Source: Cryptomeria japonica
Lineage: Eukaryota; Streptophyta; Pinopsida; Cupressales; Cupressaceae
Direction of reading: 5' to 3'
DNA: 64,000 bases
Assembly (NCBI RefSeq): GCF_030272615.1
Contig: NC_081415.1
Coordinates: 418,710,757 to 418,774,756 of the forward strand
Positions 20,501 to 32,255 of the stretch are shown in pieces; position 1 is the stretch's first letter, and every line of letters begins with the position of its first letter. The notes under the pieces were generated by a model. The model ran no database searches. It was not told the origin of the DNA and saw nothing but the letters and a program-made list of their open reading frames with translations. The position numbers were made by a program, and so were the translations under genes.

Positions 20501-23074
20501 TTGGCCCTAATTTTCAATTGTGCCTACCTTTCTTGGAAGTTGTGCATGAGTTTTACAACAATAAGCCCTACTTACACTATTCCCGTTAGACGAAGCCTTA
20601 GAATTAAGTCTTTCCAAGGTTTAATTACCGAGGAGATGGAACCTAATTTGAATGGCCTTTTTAACGAGGACATGGGTAATTCCTCTAATCCTCTTAATGA
20701 TGAAGAAGCTCTCCATGAGGTTTCTGTAGAACAACTTTTGAAATTGGATAACCAATTTGATGATTTTCAGCAATGGATGTCTCAAGAATACCCCGATAGT
20801 GAAGCTCTTTCATTAATTAAGGGTCTAAAACGTATGGTTCAAAGTGATAAGAATGGAATTGATATTTTGCATAGTATTGCACACATCGTGGATTCGAATG
20901 TGATGCCTATGAAGAGTTGTGCCGAAACTTTAGGTTATACACAACCTCCTACTCAAGTCAATCATTCTACCCCTTTGACAACTTCTATTGCTAGTATACC
21001 TACTTTTACATCAAACATAATGACTACTTCAATACAAAACATTCCACCTATGATCACCAGTCATGGGGGCAATCCTTCTTCTTCAATCAACCCTCTGCCT
21101 TCATTCAATCCGACTTCTTCATTCATTCCTTCAATGAGTGTCCCTATTACATCTCCACAAATGAACATGACGCAAGGAGGCAATTCATTTAACCATTCCA
21201 TTCCTCCTTGTAGTGCTCCTTTTTTCCAATCATCTCCTATGACTAACCATCATAGTGTCCTGCCACCTTACTCTCAATCAATACCTTCTTTCAATAACAT
21301 AATACCTCCATCACAATCTAGCATGTCTAATATGAACTCTTCGACTGAAGCAACCATTAACAATCTTGCACAAACTATCTCTTCTCTACAACAACAAATT
21401 GCCTCTATGAATCAATCTAAGTTTAGTGTGCCCACATTTGATGTTGCGAGCCCACTTTCTCTTGACATTGTTCGAGCTATCCCCCCTAAGCATGTTGAAA
21501 TCCCGCAGTTGGAACTTTATAATGGTAAAGGTGATCCTCTAACACATGTTAAGACCTTTCAAACAATATGTACCGATTTTGCTCATGACCAAAGGTTGCT
21601 TGCAAAACTGTTTACTAGAACATTAAGAGATAAGGCTCTACAATGGTATTGCTCGTTGCCTTCCTATTCTATTACTTCTTTCCAACAACTTGCAAATGCT
21701 TTTATCCAACAATTTCAAAACAATATAAGTCCTAAAGTTACTTTGATTGATTTAATGCATTGTAAACAAGGTGTTAAAGAAAAAGTGACTGATTTCATTG
21801 GTAGATATAAGCATTTGTGTGCTCAAATTTCTTTTCCAGTACCTGACAATGATATTCAAAGAATCTTTATTTCTAATTTACAAAAAGATATTAGAGAAAA
21901 ACTTCTGTTTTCTAAGTTTACTTCTTTCCAACAGTTGTGTGCAACTCTTCACAATTATCAACTGACTGCGAGTCAAATGGAACAAGCAAATCCTATGGCT
22001 CCGAGTGATAAGGGTGATAGTAGTCAACAACCATTTGGGAAGTTTAAACCGAACAAAGGGTTCATTAAGTTCAATGAAAACATCACCAACAACAATGTGA
22101 ATGTAGCATCAGGTGTGCCTCCTATTTCTAAGTTTTTCAAGAAAGAAAGAAAGTTTACTCCTTTGAATGAATCATTGCATAGTATTATGAATAAGTTATT
22201 GGAACAAAATGTGTTTACCCTCCCTCCTATAAAGCAAATAGATCTTGCAAAGATTAATTCACCCTATTTTGATAACAAATCTTTTTGTCAATTTCATCGT
22301 CAACCGGGGCATGATACTAAAAAATGTTTTGGTTTAAAAGGTAAAATTCAAGATTTGATTGATAATAATACTATCTCTGTTTTAGGTGTGAATGATAAAG
22401 GCAACACATCTGTAGCTCTTCCTAACCAAAATCTTAAGATTTTTACTGATCCATTACCTTCTCATACCTCTAATGTGATTGAGACTAATGATTCCTCTTT
22501 CTCACCTGATGGTCTTGTGTCTATGACTCCGAATGTGATTAACTTTGTGGAGCAGCAGAAAATCCCTAAAGAACCTTCCATCACATTTGATTCCAGTGAA
22601 ACTATCAGGGCACCTGATGGTCCTTTATATATAGTTGCAAAAGTCAAGAATACACCTTGCCGTGGAGTGCTTATTGATCCTTCTTGTATGGTTAATGTCA
22701 TTACTGAAGAATTTCTTTTTACTTTGCAATTGAATCAAGTGATCTATGACAAAACAAATGTGGTTGTGAAATTATTTGATGCATTTTCTTCTCTTGCAAT
22801 TGGTTCTATTACATTACCTATTGAGGTCCATAATAAATCCCTTAATGTGAGCTTTGCTATTATTCCATCATCCGAACAATTTCGTGTGAAGCTAGGCTAT
22901 CCTTGGCTATCTTCCATGAAAGCTATTGCTTCTCCTATTCACAAGTGCTTGAAATTTCCCCATAATGGTGAAGTTGTTACTGTCAATCATAGTCTCTTTA
23001 AACCAGCTGAAAGAACTTCTAGCATTCCTATTGATTATTTTTGGCCTAAACAATTTCAATCTCTTCCACCGTGA
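20501..23074 (+). CDS. gag-pro: Element E gag-protease polyprotein
   Basis: An uninterrupted 857-codon frame, rare in this decayed window. Residues 1-110 are acidic; 140-300 are Pro/Ser/Asn-rich and unstructured. From about residue 325 comes a Ty3/gypsy gag domain with GKGDPLTHVKTF and ALQWYCSLP. A zinc-knuckle variant, CQFHRQPGHDTKKC, follows at about 600. A retropepsin-like region holds VLIDPSCMVNVI near residue 725; the usual DGG/DSG triad is DPS here, so protease activity is doubtful. An ILLGHPW-like word appears as KLGYPWLSS. A possible internal start is the Met at about 20636. The frame continues past the TGA at 23072. Confidence 0.8.
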   Translation: MALIFNCAYLSWKLCMSFTTISPTYTIPVRRSLRIKSFQGLITEEMEPNLNGLFNEDMGNSSNPLNDEEALHEVSVEQLLKLDNQFDDFQQWMSQEYPDSEALSLIKGLKRMVQSDKNGIDILHSIAHIVDSNVMPMKSCAETLGYTQPPTQVNHSTPLTTSIASIPTFTSNIMTTSIQNIPPMITSHGGNPSSSINPLPSFNPTSSFIPSMSVPITSPQMNMTQGGNSFNHSIPPCSAPFFQSSPMTNHHSVLPPYSQSIPSFNNIIPPSQSSMSNMNSSTEATINNLAQTISSLQQQIASMNQSKFSVPTFDVASPLSLDIVRAIPPKHVEIPQLELYNGKGDPLTHVKTFQTICTDFAHDQRLLAKLFTRTLRDKALQWYCSLPSYSITSFQQLANAFIQQFQNNISPKVTLIDLMHCKQGVKEKVTDFIGRYKHLCAQISFPVPDNDIQRIFISNLQKDIREKLLFSKFTSFQQLCATLHNYQLTASQMEQANPMAPSDKGDSSQQPFGKFKPNKGFIKFNENITNNNVNVASGVPPISKFFKKERKFTPLNESLHSIMNKLLEQNVFTLPPIKQIDLAKINSPYFDNKSFCQFHRQPGHDTKKCFGLKGKIQDLIDNNTISVLGVNDKGNTSVALPNQNLKIFTDPLPSHTSNVIETNDSSFSPDGLVSMTPNVINFVEQQKIPKEPSITFDSSETIRAPDGPLYIVAKVKNTPCRGVLIDPSCMVNVITEEFLFTLQLNQVIYDKTNVVVKLFDAFSSLAIGSITLPIEVHNKSLNVSFAIIPSSEQFRVKLGYPWLSSMKAIASPIHKCLKFPHNGEVVTVNHSLFKPAERTSSIPIDYFWPKQFQSLPP

Positions 23075-23961
23075 AGTGATCATCTTTTCAAATCTTATCA
23101 AAAGTGGAAAAAAGATATGATCCTATCTCTAAGTGAACCTAGAACACCCAAACTTGATATTCCTATCATTCTTGAGAAGGAAGTTCTTCCTTTGAAAGAT
23201 AAAACTAATGTCTTTCCTCAAGAAGATTCCCAACCCATCCCTATGGATGTGACTATGTCTATGACTAATAAAATTTCTAAAGGTAGACCTATACCTCCTC
23301 GTCATGATGGACTTGGCCTCCTTCCTAAACCAGATATCCCTCCTTTATATGGAGCAGTTCCTCCTCCTTCCTCTTATAGAGAGAAGAGACCTTCCTCTTC
23401 TCCTATTATTCAACCTAAGAGACCACAACCTAAACACCCAAGTGATAAGGATGAGAACATTCCTCCTCCTCAATCTTCTCAACTTCCTACTAAGACTAGA
23501 TGAAATCGTTCTGCGTGTGAATGCCGATGAAAGCATCGTCTTAGAGCTCGTGCAGCTGTTTCCCAAACTTTGCAATCCCCAAAAACACCTTCAGCTAGCA
23601 TTATTCCATTTTCTCCTTAGCCGAAAATTGAGCCAAAATCTCCTAAACATAAGATGCATGATGGTTTTGATCTTGTTTGAGTTAAAGATCCTATTTTTAT
23701 AAATCTTGACGATGATATAGATGAAAATGTTATTCATGATGAAAATGTTACTCCTCTTTCTTCTGATAGTGAATATGAATATGTTGATATTGATAACCAT
23801 TTATCTAATGAATTTTCTAAAGCACTTATCCTAGCTCCTAGACAAGAACAACGTGGCTTGGAACATGAACATAGCCCTTGTTTGGATCTTGTGATAGCTC
23901 CATCTGCTGTGTTGGATGTTCCCCCTCTAGCGTGTTTCCTGCCTTCCCAAAATATTGATTA
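23075..23961 (+). pseudogene. Element E, C-terminal extension of the gag-protease frame
   Basis: The gag-protease frame continues after the TGA at 23072 with further nonsense codons (23501, 23525, about 23618 and about 23678) to a TAG at about 23959. It includes a Pro-rich piece with HDGLGLLPKPDIPP, recalling the G-patch-like Gly-Leu-Gly segment found between protease and reverse transcriptase in Tat-type elements. An acidic tail follows. No reverse transcriptase motif appears. Confidence 0.45.
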
Positions 23962-24749
23962 GCAAGATCGGGGGGTGGATGACGTGCTAGACTAGTTCAT
24001 TAGCATAGCAGACTCTCTCCTCCTCTCTTGATCTCTTTTGTTACTTCTTCTATGTGTTATTCTCATTCTTCTATTTGTTGTCCTTAGTGTTGTCTACTTG
24101 AGGACGATGCAAAGCATTGAGATCTCTTTTGGTCTCTCTCATGTTGACTCAAAAGACACATGTGTTCCCTTCTTCTAGGTGACCTTCCTTGATTAGGGAA
24201 TGAAGAACAACTGTGCATACATACATATGATATACATGAATTATCATACAGCATACTAACCCCAAGGAAAGCGAAGTCACCTCGTGCTTTGTTTTTTGTG
24301 TCTATTATCCTTGGGTTTATCTCACACTTGGGGGCTAAATCTTTGTGATAACATGCTCCTTTCCCTTCTCATTTCTTATGTGGATCACTACCTTAAAGCA
24401 ATCACCCCCGATGAGGCGTGTGCGATCGCTTTAATGTAGGGGGCATACACTCCGTTCATATCTCTTCAAGATACTTGAAAATTTCTTGGCGAACTTAGCT
24501 TTGCCTTGAAAATTTTTGGTATTTTTCTTGCATGACTCATAGTGAGGGAACCTTACTACTGAAAGTAATGGTTCTCCCTTGTGATCTTCCCTTTTACTTT
24601 GTCAATCGAAGTTGTAATATCCTTAGTCCACTAGGGGCTTGGTGTATCTTGCCTCCTTGACGTGGTGAAAGTTTTTTTTAATGTTGTTTCCTTGTACTTT
24701 ACTGGAAGTATGGGCATATGCTTATACTCCTGCTAAAGTGGGGGTTAAA
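23962..24749 (+). other. Element E 3' non-coding segment with polypurine tract
   Basis: About 790 bp without a convincing ORF. It ends in AAAGTGGGGGTTAAA (24735-24749) directly before the right LTR, a good polypurine tract for plus-strand priming. Confidence 0.65.
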
Positions 24750-25668
24750 TGTAGCATCGTAAAATTGTGACACTTGCAATTTAGATTGCATTTGGGTCTT
24801 CACAATGGCGGCTCAACGTTGAACCTGAATGGAGACCCCGAAACTTGTTTACGACTTCAAAAACTGCATCTTTTTGCACCTTGGCCTGATCCTCCTTGCA
24901 CCCTACTATCCCGGGAGGTGGGACCATGGCGCCCAGCCCCCTGGTCCTTTAGGACTATGGTGCCTAGCGCCCTGGTCCCTTAGGACCATGGCACCCAGCG
25001 CCCTGGTCCCTGGCCCTATTTTGGGCCCAGTCTCTTGTTGGGCATCGGGTCTTCAAGTTTGCAATTTGGAAAATAATGCTCCTAGGTCGGCCTAAGGTCG
25101 GAAAAATTAGTCTCCTAACCCTAATTGACAAGTATATAAACTACATTTCCCCTCCCAAAAAGGAGAGGAAAAAGGATAGGCATGCAAGAGGCGGAAGTGA
25201 TATTCAAACATTCAAGCATTCCTTCAAGCAATTGGGCATTCTAGGTCTCCATTCAAGGCTAGGTGTTGCATTCAAGACAGGGATTCAACCATTGAAGAGG
25301 AGATCACCTACAACATACAACATACAACATCATTACACCTTCACATGTAAGAATACAAACATTCTTACAACAAGGTATCAATACTTGATTACATTACAAA
25401 CACTTACATTTACAACATTCTCATTTCTTGGTTAATTCCAAAAACTGGGGTTTGACCTAAAGGCAAACCCCTAATCCCTAACCCCCCAATCATCCTCTCT
25501 TTTATATGTGTAGGTTGCAGGTACGTGGTTGTAATTGAAGATCTAGAATCCTTGTGCAGAGACGAACAGATCCCCCTTCGTTTCACGGATTTTTCGGAGG
25601 ACCGTGTGCACTCCGGGCGCCATCGTCCCATCAAATTTCGCTCAAACTTGCAGGACAACATCGTCTCG
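24750..25668 (+). repeat. Element E 3' LTR, truncated
   Basis: It matches 18060 to about 18953 of the left LTR, including the TATATAAA box (25133), the minisatellite (three units here) and the GGACCGTGTGCACTCC motif (25599). Similarity ends abruptly after CATCGTCTCG at 25668. The last 320 bp or so are replaced by D pol sequence. Confidence 0.8.
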
Positions 25669-27552
25669 TCAGAAAAGCACCCATAAATCATATCTCTTAC
25701 AAGTACAATAGAGGCTTGGGGTACACCCCGATTCCTAAGATTACTATCGCTGGTGCCCCTTCAAGTCCTTCTTTGGATATCAAAAGCTCTAACGAAGAGG
25801 AGTTCTATGAAATGCCTTATGAATACCAAAAACTACATCTTTGACACTCACGTCAATGCCATCACCCCCATAACCCCTCCCATTTCACGCAAGCTACATC
25901 TTATCCATCTTGAACTCATAGACTGGGGCCAACAGGACAAACCCACTATAGATATCTGCACTGATGATAATGCTCTCATTACTCTCCTAACTATGCAAAA
26001 TTTGGAAGACTGTAACAGAGTACACAGTATTCAACTACATGAAAAGGGATACTTTGGTAGTCAAGTCAATGCCCTTAGCCACAAAAAAGATAATAAAAAG
26101 AAAAAACATTATTCCCTAGGTGAAAACCTCTCCGAGGCACCTTTGGATGAACAAAAAGCAAAAACAAAGGGCGTATCCGAAAGTGAAAACTTGGAAAAGG
26201 CACTTGACGATGAGGGACTTGACCACCCTACCATTGGTTATCTTCCACAAGATAGGTCAAATTTGCTAATAGTAGAAATAGATAGTATCAACATGGGCAC
26301 CGGAGATATTCCAAAAAATGTGCTCATTGCCAAGTCCCTCATAGAACAAGAGAAACAAGACTTCATCAATTTCCTCATAGAGACAAAAATCAATTTTGCA
26401 TGGTCCTATGCTGATATGCCAGGTCTAGATCCTGACTTGGTGGTTCATAATCTCATTGTCCGCCCAGATGCAAAACCTATAAAACAAAAGTTGCGCAAAA
26501 TGCATCCACATATTGCACTCCTGGTCAAGGCAAAACTCCCAAAGATGTTGGATGCAAAACTCATCAAACTAATAGACTATGCTGAATGGGTCTCCAACAT
26601 TGTACCTGTCGGCAAACCCGCTGGGGGCATCCACATCTATACTGATTTTTGAGATCTAAACAAGGCTTGTCCTAAAGATGATTTCCCACTCTCCAACATA
26701 GATATGATTATGGACCTTACAGTAGGACATAAGATTCTATCACTTATGGATGGATTTTCTGGATATCATCAAATTAGGATTATAGACAAAGATCAACATA
26801 AAACTGCATTCACAAAACCATGGGGGACTTTCTGTTATCGGGTCATGTCTTTTGGCCTCAAAAATGCTGGAGCCACATATCAGTGTGCCATGACGATTAT
26901 TTTTCATGACCTCTTGCATAAAATTATGGAGGACTATGTGGACGATTTGCTAGGCAAATCAAAGACAAGACAAGAACACATCCCTATCTTAACGCAGATC
27001 TTTGAAAGATTGGAAAAATAAAAACTGCATCTCAACCCTAAGAAGTGTAATTTTGGTGTCACATCGGGAAAATTGCTAGGGTTCATTGTTTCTCGTAGAG
27101 GTATCGAGGTTGATCCCGCAAAGGTGAAAGCCATCATGAAAATGCCTCTAGAAAAGACTCTCAGACAACTGTGCAGCCTCCAGGGAAAATTCCAATCTGT
27201 TAGACGTTTTATTTCACAACTTGCAGATAAATGCCATCCATTTGCACACCTATTGTGTAAAGACACAAAATTCAAATGGGGTTGTTTGTGTCAAAAGTCC
27301 TTTGAAAAACTCAAAGAATATTTGGCATCACCTCCAATGCTTATTCCTCCTACTCCTAGAAAACCTCTTATTCTGTACATATGTTCTACCACAGTCGCAT
27401 TGGGGGCATTATTGGCATAAATAGATGATCAAGGGAAGGAACATGCCATATATTACATCAGTAGGACACTAGTGGGGTATGAACTCAATTATACCCCCAT
27501 TGAAAGAGCATGCCTGGCATTAGTGTTTAGTACACAAAAACTCTGACACTAT
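25669..27552 (+). pseudogene. pol: Element D pol fragment: G-patch-like region, reverse transcriptase, start of RNase H
   Basis: The left end shows a Gly-Leu-Gly-Tyr piece, followed by a frameshift near 25830. From about 26390 the frame matches element C pol closely: FAWSYADMPGLDPDLVVH, then the reverse transcriptase with NKACPKDDFPL, LMDGFSGYHQI, FGLKNAGATYQ and the catalytic YVDD (26936). The connection and the beginning of RNase H follow (ILYICSTTVALGALLA, YYISRTLVGYELNYTP). In-frame stops include 26650, 27019 and about 27418. The fragment stops at 27552 where the A/B tandem starts. Gag, protease and the 5' LTR are missing on the left. Confidence 0.8.
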
Positions 27553-28362
27553 TGTTAGGATTAATGATAGTTAGAAAGATATTGAGAGGGGGGGGGGTGA
27601 ATCAGTATCTAACTGGTTGACATAATATTTAACCTTATTAATTATTTTGCATTCCAAAATAGAGTACCAATAAACAAGAATTAATGCAGTAAATAGGAGC
27701 AATAAAGAGAACATAGAAAGAACACCATAACACAAGATGTTTAATGAGGAAACTCGGTGTGGGAAAAACCTCGGTGGGATTTGTGACCCACAATATTCAC
27801 TCACTCGCCAATGAATGGATATTACTTACAAGAGGGGCTTGCACATGCAGGAAGGCCAACCACTTAGAGGTCACTGCTCAATTACAAAAGGAAGTCACAC
27901 TGACATACAAAATGGATTATGAAAATCCGATATAATGTACTGCTATAATTCAACATCTGCTATGCCAGGTTTAGTACCGGTTTAAGCTCATACTATAACC
28001 ATAAACCCTTATACAAAATTTGCCTTAATATTCACTTGTCATTTCTCTACATCCATCCTATCAAATTACAAAATGATTTACAAGATCTCATACATATATG
28101 AGTCTTATTACAATATGCCTTGTCAGCTTTACAAAAGGATATTTATAATTAAATACAATAAACAAAATCCTGTCGGCTGGGGTGCCGGTATCGCTGTCGG
28201 TGAAGTGTCTGCCGGTGCCGGTGCCTGTCAGTGAAGTGTTTGCCGGTGCCGGTGCCTGCCGGTGATTTACTAGATGAATGCCGGGTGGCTTCCTGTAGGT
28301 TGCCGGTAGGTTTCCATCAATGACAACACCATCATTTCTCACTAGAGTGTAGAATGCCAACA
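27553..28362 (-). repeat. A/B array, left LTR (3' LTR of A)
   Basis: It begins TGTTAGGATT and ends GCCAACA on the plus strand, inverted tips (TGTT/AACA). It has ten G at 27588-27597, a conserved block near 27725-27785, and a CCGGTGCCGGTG-rich minisatellite with about two units (28170-28265). The middle LTR has only one unit. Confidence 0.85.
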
Positions 28363-28581
28363 ATCTCCCCCTTTGGCATTGATGGCAACACTCATGAGAA
28401 AAATCCAAAAATCTGTCCCAAAAATGAAGTCCAAAATTTTTACCCAAAATGTGTGCTCCCCCTAAGCAGATGATCTCCTCTGATGACCATTTTTCTCTAT
28501 CCACCACTCCCCCTTTGACATCCATGACAAAGGTTGTCAAAAATTGTCAAATGAGTGCATATTTCAGCTTGAACTTTACAA
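28363..28581 (-). other. Element A 3' untranslated region with three polypurine tracts
   Basis: The minus strand has CAAAGGGGGAGAT touching the LTR (28363-28375). Two further copies lie farther in, TAGGGGGAG (28456-28464) and TCAAAGGGGGAG (28507-28518). The first and third share flanking GATG(G/T)CAA-type words, so the tract was duplicated. Multiplied polypurine tracts are reported for Sirevirus-type copia elements (established). Confidence 0.65.
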
Positions 28582-31500
28582 CTAGTTGGTTACAATCTGG
28601 AATACATCTACTAATAGCAAGTTTAGGCTTTGTATAAACCTGTTACTCTCCTTCATAGCTGCCTTAGTAATTTGAATTGTACCAGTGAGATGATGCATAT
28701 GTTCCTCCAGTTTCTTTTGTCCTTGAATTAATTCCTCAGAGATTTCTTTCCTTAGAGAGATAAGGTTATCAAACTTAGGATTGAGTTTGCACTTAAGCTC
28801 TTTGGCTTTTCCCTTTAACCTTTCCTTCTCTTTTTCTAACTTCTCTAGTTTTTCTTCAAATCCAGTAATTTCTTGTTCAATAATTGATATAGGTTCAGAT
28901 GAACCAATGATATTATCAGCTATATTATTTATCTCCTTTTGAACTTTGGTAATTTTCTTATCAATGTCAACTGTCAACATATTTGTCTTGCAAGTATCTC
29001 TATACAGTTCCTTTTACTCCAAAATTGTTTTATTTAGTGTCAGTAAAAGTGTATTGATGTGTTCCGTGCACTTTTTTATTGTCCCCTCAAAGAATTTGCC
29101 TTTTTCCTTTTCCATTTTCTTCTTGAATGTTTCCTCATTTATTTGATCAACTGTCAATATATTACCAGTAATATATTTAGACAATGTGTCTAACTAACCT
29201 AAAGAATTATTTACATTCTCTAAATTGCATTTGGGTGCAATCAACTTAAGAATATGAATTATGCCATTGATTTCCTTATAGGCCAATGCATTACAATCTT
29301 TTATTTTCTTTATTGAATCCAAAAGTACTTCAGTCACATTAGTAGGTCTAAATTCTGTTAGTGAAGTACCAGATGTCTAGCCAACTACCTTTACAATTTT
29401 TGTGCTTCCCATGGGAGTAACCAATTTGCCTGAATCGACCTCTGGTGGGTCAGTCTGTGTTTGCCTTTCCACTAGCAATGGTTTTGGTTTCTCTGTGATT
29501 GCCGGTTTCACTACCTCAATGTGTACCTGTGACTCTGCTGATTTCTCAGTTGGTTTTTCTGTGTTATCCACTGCCAGTGTCTCAGTTACTATCTCTACAG
29601 GTTTCTTAGTGCTTGCATCAATATTCTCAGTAACCATTCCACTGTCCAGTGTTTCCACTGAATGCTCATCTTGCTCTGCTTGTGTCTCAACCCCAATATT
29701 ATCTGCCTGTGTTCCAACCTCAATATTAACTGCCAGTTTCTCAGTAGAAATATCATTTTTCTTTTCCTCTGTGTTCTCTTTATCAATTACAATATTTACT
29801 TCCCAAGTGTCAATATTCATAGTGTACAAAATTTCTGACTTAGGGTTGATATCCTCATGTGGTGTATCCACATTCTCAGTAGCCGGTGTGCTATCAGTCT
29901 GTACCAGTGGTGTAACCATAGGTGATGGTAGGTTGTCAGTTAGTTTAATGTTGGGTAATCCACCTACTTTACCTTTTCCCTTGTCTCTGTCCTTCTGATA
30001 TACTTTGAAAGTTTTCTTTGGTCTGTTCAACTCTTCCTATTTTTCTTTCTCAACAAAGAAAATATCCCACTTGTCTGATGTTTCTTCTGCAATTTCATTT
30101 ACCCTGTCAGCCATTAAGCTCACATGCCGGTGTCCACTTGCAAAAATTGACCTATTAGCTTCACTAATTAATTCATCAATTTCTTCTACAGAGTTGACTG
30201 GATGTATAGCTAGTAGTTTTTCAATCTTTAGTTTCTTGTCAAGCTCCATGACTGCAATTCTCTTTGCATCTAACCGCCTATATAATTCACTAGGCAAATC
30301 ATCTACAACTTCAATTAATACTTTCTTGTAAATATCAAGATGTAGTATTATGCTATTCTCAATACTTTCCTTTTCTTCATTAGTGAATGTATTGTACAGT
30401 TTGCTAACATTAGCTAAGTTGCCTTCATCAGTTATTTCACTCAATAAGTTATCCAATGGTGGTATAGCCTGTTGTTGCTTTTTCTTCTTTGGTGTCAACT
30501 TCTTTGCCGGTGGTCTCATTGCCTGTTGCTTCTACCTTGGTGTTCTAGTTTTCTTGGGAGGAGGAGAGGGTACTGGTGATGGTTTTCTCTTCCTATCAAC
30601 TCGCTTAAACTCAGTAGGAATTTCACTGTCAGAGGATGTACCAACCGGTGAGGAAGTGCCTCCGGTCGTAATTCTTCTAAGTCACTTTCCTTTATTCCAG
30701 TTATGTTCATGATGTTTTCTTTTATTTCTTTATCTTGCTTGGATGCACTTCTTATGTATTTTTCTCTTCTCTTTCTTTGTTTTAATTTCCGTACACCACT
30801 TTCTATTGTTTGTGCATTTCCGAAAACCTTTTCTTCCGGTTTTGTAGGGGCTTCTAATAGGGATTTATCATAAGTTTCAATGATGATTACATCTGCCTCA
30901 TACCCCATTTTTGTTACCCATACAGTTCTAGGAAGAACTGCCTCCATCCATATCTCATCCTTTTTAATTACAAAACATATTTCCTTTTCATACTTGTCTA
31001 CAATACTTTGTGGTAATCTCTCTCTTGTTTTCATTTTTGCTTTAAATGTTTTGAAGTACTCTGTTATATTGTTATCCTTATCAGTGCCCATGCTAGTGAA
31101 TATTTCTAACAGTTGGTTGCCTACTGGTATATCATAACCAAAGTCTTTCTTACAAATACTGGGAACCTCTTTTGTGAGATACAAAATCAAACATACTAGA
31201 AGATTGCCAAAATGAAAAGTACCTTTCTTATCACCTTTGATCTTTTTTCAGATTATCTATCAACTCATCCTTAACCACTCACATACATCTATTTTTGCAT
31301 CATTGTTGACCATATCATATGCACTTTTAATACAAATACTGGGAATAGAGTTGAGTCAGTTTGCATGTGTGGTTTTGTAACCTAGGATTATGCTTATGAA
31401 TCTGACATTCTCATCCTTAACATCATTTACTCTCAAGGATCTACTGTCATATGTTGCTCCTGTTAATGTCATGACAATGTTATTAGGAACCTTCTTAGTT

Positions 31501-32005
31501 TTATCTGGCTTGCTACCGGTGGAGGGTAAACAAGTCACTGCCCTAACTGCTTCTCTGGTGATTTTACAAACATAATCTAGCCAAAAGAATTATCCATGAA
31601 CTCTGCTAAGGATAATCGTTACTACCTCAGGAAAATTAGGGATGTCCAAGATTTCCACAAAACCTAAAGTTTCAATTACCTTGTGTTTGGGTTTTACTTT
31701 TCCACTTTCATCACAGATAACAATTTTAAATATTTTCAATATTTCCTCTGAACCTAATTCCTCAATATGGCAATGAATAGAGATTCTAGGGTCTGCAACA
31801 TAAGTAACACCTTTGGAAATTTTGAAAAAGCACCTAGGGAATCATACTGTTTCGCTATCTCGGGAATGATCTTAAAAACGGGTCTAGGGCGCTTCACAAC
31901 TTCTACAACAATAGGGTTTGCAATAAATTCTGGAGCAGAGGAGGACGCCTTTGATAAATACCTTAATCTGCTTGATAATGGTTTGAGTGCTTGAAAGAAC
32001 TTGCT
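28582..32005 (-). pseudogene. Element A ORF2 (novel retrotransposon ORF)
   Basis: A homologue of F ORF2, broken by stops and some frameshifts. In order on the minus strand: an N-terminal region with HCHIEELGSEE; the ILSRVHG motif (about 31590); a YDSRSLRVND block; a hydrophobic stretch near 31160-31190; VDKYEKEICFVI (about 31005); and KLKQRKRREK. A basic proline-rich linker with PSPPPKKTR follows (about 30550), then a helical domain (30037-30519), an acidic Thr/Val/Glu-rich stretch (29377-29960) and a coiled coil (28582-28980). A one-base loss near 31800 shifts the frame relative to B. No in-frame ATG is visible close to the upstream end of the open frame. Confidence 0.6.
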
Positions 32006-32255
32006 TCACTTCTTCACCTTGGATGCCCTCGATTGGATTTTGTTCTGTCTGAAACTTTGAATGCTCGGTGAATTGAAAAAGAGGGAAAATCACTAATTTA
32101 TAGTGTCTTTTCCTCCAACAACCGCAATAAATGCTCACCAGTTAAGTTAAACTTAACACATCTATCGATAGAGAAGATGTCTATCTTCTTACCATCAACC
32201 AAGGGTAAACTTGCATGATTTTCAACTTATTGCAATACCCCCAAGGGTTACTTTT
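32006..32255 (-). promoter_or_regulatory. Element A promoter-like spacer before ORF2
   Basis: The minus strand carries TATAAATTAG (TATAAATT at plus 32095-32102) after GAGCATTTATTGCGG, about 90 nt before the ORF2 open frame. The B copy is almost the same, and the diverged F spacer keeps the GAGCATTWATTGCG word and a TATA-like box at the same place. This suggests ORF2 has its own mRNA. Confidence 0.55.

Larger units (their letters stand above)
18060..25668 (+). mobile_element. Element E: gag-protease-only Ty3/gypsy element, right LTR truncated
   Basis: Direct repeats start at 18060 and 24750 (TGTAG(C)...AAAATTGTGACACTTGCAA). The left LTR ends TTTACA before a primer-site-like word. The right LTR stops matching after 25668, about 320 bp short, where D pol sequence begins. 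Inside lie a leader, one long gag-protease frame and a 3' non-coding segment. No reverse transcriptase, RNase H or integrase occurs between the LTRs, so it would need enzymes in trans. No target duplication can be checked because the right end is lost. Confidence 0.8.

Noticed and set aside
26936-26947. Active reverse transcriptase because YVDD is intact in D
   Set aside because: The gene has several stops and lacks its N-terminal partners and LTR, so it cannot make an active enzyme.
18060-27552. E and D as one complete gypsy element (gag-pro followed by pol)
   Set aside because: A polypurine tract and a partial second LTR separate them, and the D part starts without a link to the E frame.
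29402-29998. Plus-strand Ser/Val/Thr-rich frames opposite A and B ORF2 (also 35266-35670)
   Set aside because: Shadows of the acidic Thr/Val/Glu-rich minus-strand ORF2; the minus frame has homologues in order, the plus frame does not.
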